Shown one piece after another: positions 5,568 to 5,944 of a stretch of 5,944 nucleotides of DNA. The translations under genes and the position numbers were made by a program. Under the pieces are notes generated by a model, which did no database searches, was not told the origin of the DNA, and was given only the letters and a program-made list of their open reading frames with translations. This DNA comes from an uncultured Odoribacter sp. GTDB taxonomy: Bacteria > Bacteroidota > Bacteroidia > Bacteroidales > Marinifilaceae. The stretch is taken from assembly GCA_900548135.1 (NCBI GenBank), contig URJC01000165.1, positions 1-5,944 of the forward strand, written 5' to 3'. The stretch's first letter is position 1; every line of letters starts with the position of its first letter.

Positions 5568-5944
5568 TATTTCCCGGTCAGGGAGCACAATTCGTAGGCA
5601 TGGGCAAAGAATTGTATGAAACTTCGCCCCGTGCAAAAGAGCTATTTGAAAAAGCCAATGATATTTTAGGTTTCCGGATTACCGACCTCATGTTTGCAGG
5701 CACTGACGAAGACCTGAAACAAACCAAAGTAACTCAGCCTGCTATCTTCCTGCACTCTGTTATCTTGGCAGACAGTCTGAATGAACAACCGGATATGGTT
5801 GCTGGTCACTCATTAGGTGAATTCTCTGCTTTAGTAGCCGCCAAAGCCCTTTCTTTCGAAGATGGCTTGCGTTTGGTACATGCCAGAGCTTTAGCTATGC
5901 AAAAGGCTTGCGAAGCAAATCCTTCCACAATGGCTGCAGTAATC
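5552..5944 (+). CDS. fabD: Malonyl-CoA:ACP transacylase, N-terminal part (cut by window)
   Basis: The first 131 codons of FabD, the cytoplasmic enzyme that moves malonyl from CoA to acyl carrier protein to feed type II fatty acid synthesis. It begins MKKAFVFPGQGAQ, with the oxyanion-side Gln10. TQPA is at 61-64, the nucleophile elbow GHSLGE is at 85-90 with Ser87, and Arg112, which binds the malonyl carboxylate, is in HARALAMQ. The usual length is about 290-310 residues, so the catalytic His and the C-terminal half lie beyond the right edge. The start follows folE by 36 bp with no intervening terminator, so the two are probably co-transcribed. Confidence 0.96.
   Translation, partial: MKKAFVFPGQGAQFVGMGKELYETSPRAKELFEKANDILGFRITDLMFAGTDEDLKQTKVTQPAIFLHSVILADSLNEQPDMVAGHSLGEFSALVAAKALSFEDGLRLVHARALAMQKACEANPSTMAAVI

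Noticed and set aside
1..5944. CRISPR array, tRNA or rRNA genes, insertion sequence, phage or toxin-antitoxin genes
   Set aside because: No regularly spaced repeats, no cloverleaf or ribosomal RNA sequence, and no transposase, integrase or small two-gene module was seen on either strand.

Overview
The window is a chromosomal segment that looks like a Bacteroidales genome (Bacteroides, Parabacteroides or Odoribacter type; genus not resolved). This rests on protein style, AT-rich intergenic DNA, lack of strong Shine-Dalgarno sequences, and promoter-like TTTG / TAnnTTTG pairs instead of classical -35/-10 boxes.

Bases 1-4640 carry four minus-strand genes of a sialic acid (N-acetylneuraminate) catabolic locus. 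In transcription order they are: a ROK-family repressor-type regulator (4640-3411); N-acetylneuraminate lyase nanA (about 3169-2260); a cyclically permuted NanM-like kelch mutarotase with a lipoprotein signal, split into two reading frames (2066-1599 and 1594-863); and an AGE-family N-acylglucosamine 2-epimerase, nanE type, running off the left edge (844-1). Together they would take Neu5Ac to ManNAc plus pyruvate and then to GlcNAc, as established for Bacteroides fragilis. The mutarotase would speed anomer conversion outside the cytoplasm. No transporter, sialidase or GlcNAc kinase is inside the window.

The regulator appears to be its own unit, with a TAnnTTTG-type promoter and a hairpin terminator. 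The 241-bp gap between it and nanA holds a perfect 16-bp inverted repeat whose promoter-distal arm merges with the terminator and whose other arm stops 4 bp before the nanA ATG. This is a good candidate operator pair. A second gap (2067-2259) holds an 18-bp perfect AT-only inverted repeat.

Bases 4641-4867 are a divergent promoter region. On the plus strand it is followed by folE (GTP cyclohydrolase I, 4868-5515) and the 5' part of fabD (malonyl-CoA:ACP transacylase, from 5552). These are housekeeping genes with no functional link to the sialate locus.

The main oddity is that nanA and the mutarotase each show a frame break while their neighbours read cleanly. This means either decay of the sialate pathway or assembly errors. 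I see no previously undescribed system here; the content is otherwise a recognisable catabolic operon next to housekeeping genes.
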